A stretch of DNA of 6,438 nt from the NCBI GenBank assembly GCA_027038775.1, contig JALWGP010000409.1:1-6438 (forward strand), read 5' to 3'. This DNA is from Sedimenticola sp. (GTDB taxonomy: Bacteria; Pseudomonadota; Gammaproteobacteria; Chromatiales; Chromatiaceae). Every line of letters starts with the position of its first letter. The stretch's first letter is position 1. The notes beneath the pieces are model-generated. The model was given only the letters and a program-made list of their open reading frames with translations, did no database searches and had not been told where the DNA came from. Of this stretch, positions 6,129-6,438 are shown piece after piece. The position numbers were made by a program, and so were the translations under genes.

Positions 6129-6438
6129 TCAGTCTCCCAGAATCTCCTGCATGAATTCGGCCAGCGTCTCCTGGCTCACCTGTGCCTGTTCGCGCTCCTC
6201 CCGCAGCCACTTGATGCCCACGGTGCCCTGGTTCACCTCGTCGTCGCCGAGGATCAGCGCCACCCGGGCGCCGCTGCGGTCGGCCCGCTTGAACTGGGAC
6301 TTGAAGCTGCCGCCCCCGCAGTTTACCTGCAATTTCAGTTTCGGCAATCGGTGCCGCAGCCGCTCGGCCAGCACCAGGCCGCGCTCGCCCGCCGCCTCAC
6401 CCACCGCCACCAGGTAGGCGTCCGGCCTGGTGCTGGCC
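6129..6438 (-). CDS. hisS: Histidine-tRNA ligase (3' part, C-terminal domain)
   Basis: HisRS charges tRNA-His in the cytoplasm. Only the last 102 codons are in the window, covering most of the C-terminal anticodon-binding domain (alpha/beta fold of class IIa synthetases). Seen in order are PDAYLVAVG (6-13 onward), LAERLRHRLP (23-32), the family hallmark NCGGGSFKSQFKRADRSGARVALILGDDE (39-67), GTVGIKWLR (71-79) and a C-terminal helix ending EILGD. The catalytic core lies beyond the right edge, so catalytic motifs cannot be checked. The TGA at 6129-6131 precedes the yfgM GTG by 2 nt, so hisS heads this operon segment or follows an upstream gene outside the window. A perfect inverted repeat lies in its coding sequence at the window edge. 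Confidence 0.96.
   Translation of the reverse strand, partial: ASTRPDAYLVAVGEAAGERGLVLAERLRHRLPKLKLQVNCGGGSFKSQFKRADRSGARVALILGDDEVNQGTVGIKWLREEREQAQVSQETLAEFMQEILGD
6134..6138 (-). promoter_or_regulatory. Ribosome binding site deciding the GTG start of yfgM
   Basis: GGGAG on the minus strand sits within the last codons of hisS, 7 nt before the GTG at 6126. It favours this start over any upstream in-frame codon inside hisS. Confidence 0.65.
6366..6438. repeat. 16-bp perfect inverted repeat in hisS, ending at the window edge
   Basis: The arm GGCCAGCACCAGGCCG at 6366-6381 is the exact reverse complement of 6423-6438, with 41 nt between. Both arms are in hisS coding sequence: one encodes GLVLAE, the other the ASTRP residues at the visible left end of the fragment. 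The repeat reaches the last base of the window, so it may extend further or mark an assembly or library fold-back. Confidence 0.75.

Noticed and set aside
4726..6417. Long plus-strand open frame (563 codons) opposite bamB, yfgM and hisS
   Set aside because: It crosses three real gene boundaries and has shadow-like composition; no ribosome site or family motif was seen.
1..6438. tRNA, rRNA, CRISPR array, insertion sequence or prophage traces
   Set aside because: The window is almost fully occupied by housekeeping genes; no cloverleaf, spaced direct repeats or transposase motifs were seen.

Overview
The window is GC-rich, densely packed bacterial chromosome. All seven recognisable genes lie on the minus strand. 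In transcription order (high to low coordinates) they are hisS (3' part), yfgM, bamB, der, then yajC, secD and secF (5' part). The hisS-yfgM-bamB-der order, the YfgM length (206 aa, as in Escherichia coli), the lipoprotein BamB and the SecD/SecF sequences all point to a gammaproteobacterium. The high GC, short spacers and Arg/Ala/Gly-rich proteins would fit a Chromatiales/Ectothiorhodospiraceae-like or similar lineage, but that rank is inference only.

Right half (about 6438 to 2941): a tight operon. The hisS stop is 2 nt from a GTG start of yfgM. yfgM and bamB are 6 nt apart, and bamB and der are 6 nt apart, so translational coupling is likely. The products are a histidyl-tRNA synthetase (translation), a membrane-anchored SecYEG/PpiD partner, a BAM-complex lipoprotein and a double-GTPase ribosome assembly factor.

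Middle (2838 to 2940): the only sizeable spacer, 103 nt. It holds a good extended -10 promoter candidate, a small leader stem-loop and a Shine-Dalgarno sequence for yajC. I see no convincing terminator after der, so read-through into the Sec genes is possible.

Left half (2837 to 1): yajC-secD-secF, the accessory module of the Sec translocon. secF runs off the window after 185 codons. The 60-nt yajC-secD spacer lacks a good ribosome site and carries a G-rich homopurine tract on the template strand.

Most of these proteins serve envelope biogenesis: SecDF-YajC and YfgM at the inner membrane translocon, BamB at the outer membrane assembly machine. In E. coli the two gene groups sit at separate loci, so their adjacency is the most notable feature of gene order here. 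I found no unknown system. The remaining observations are modest: promoter and leader structure, a start-site choice, a few residue substitutions, and a 16-bp inverted repeat exactly at the right edge.
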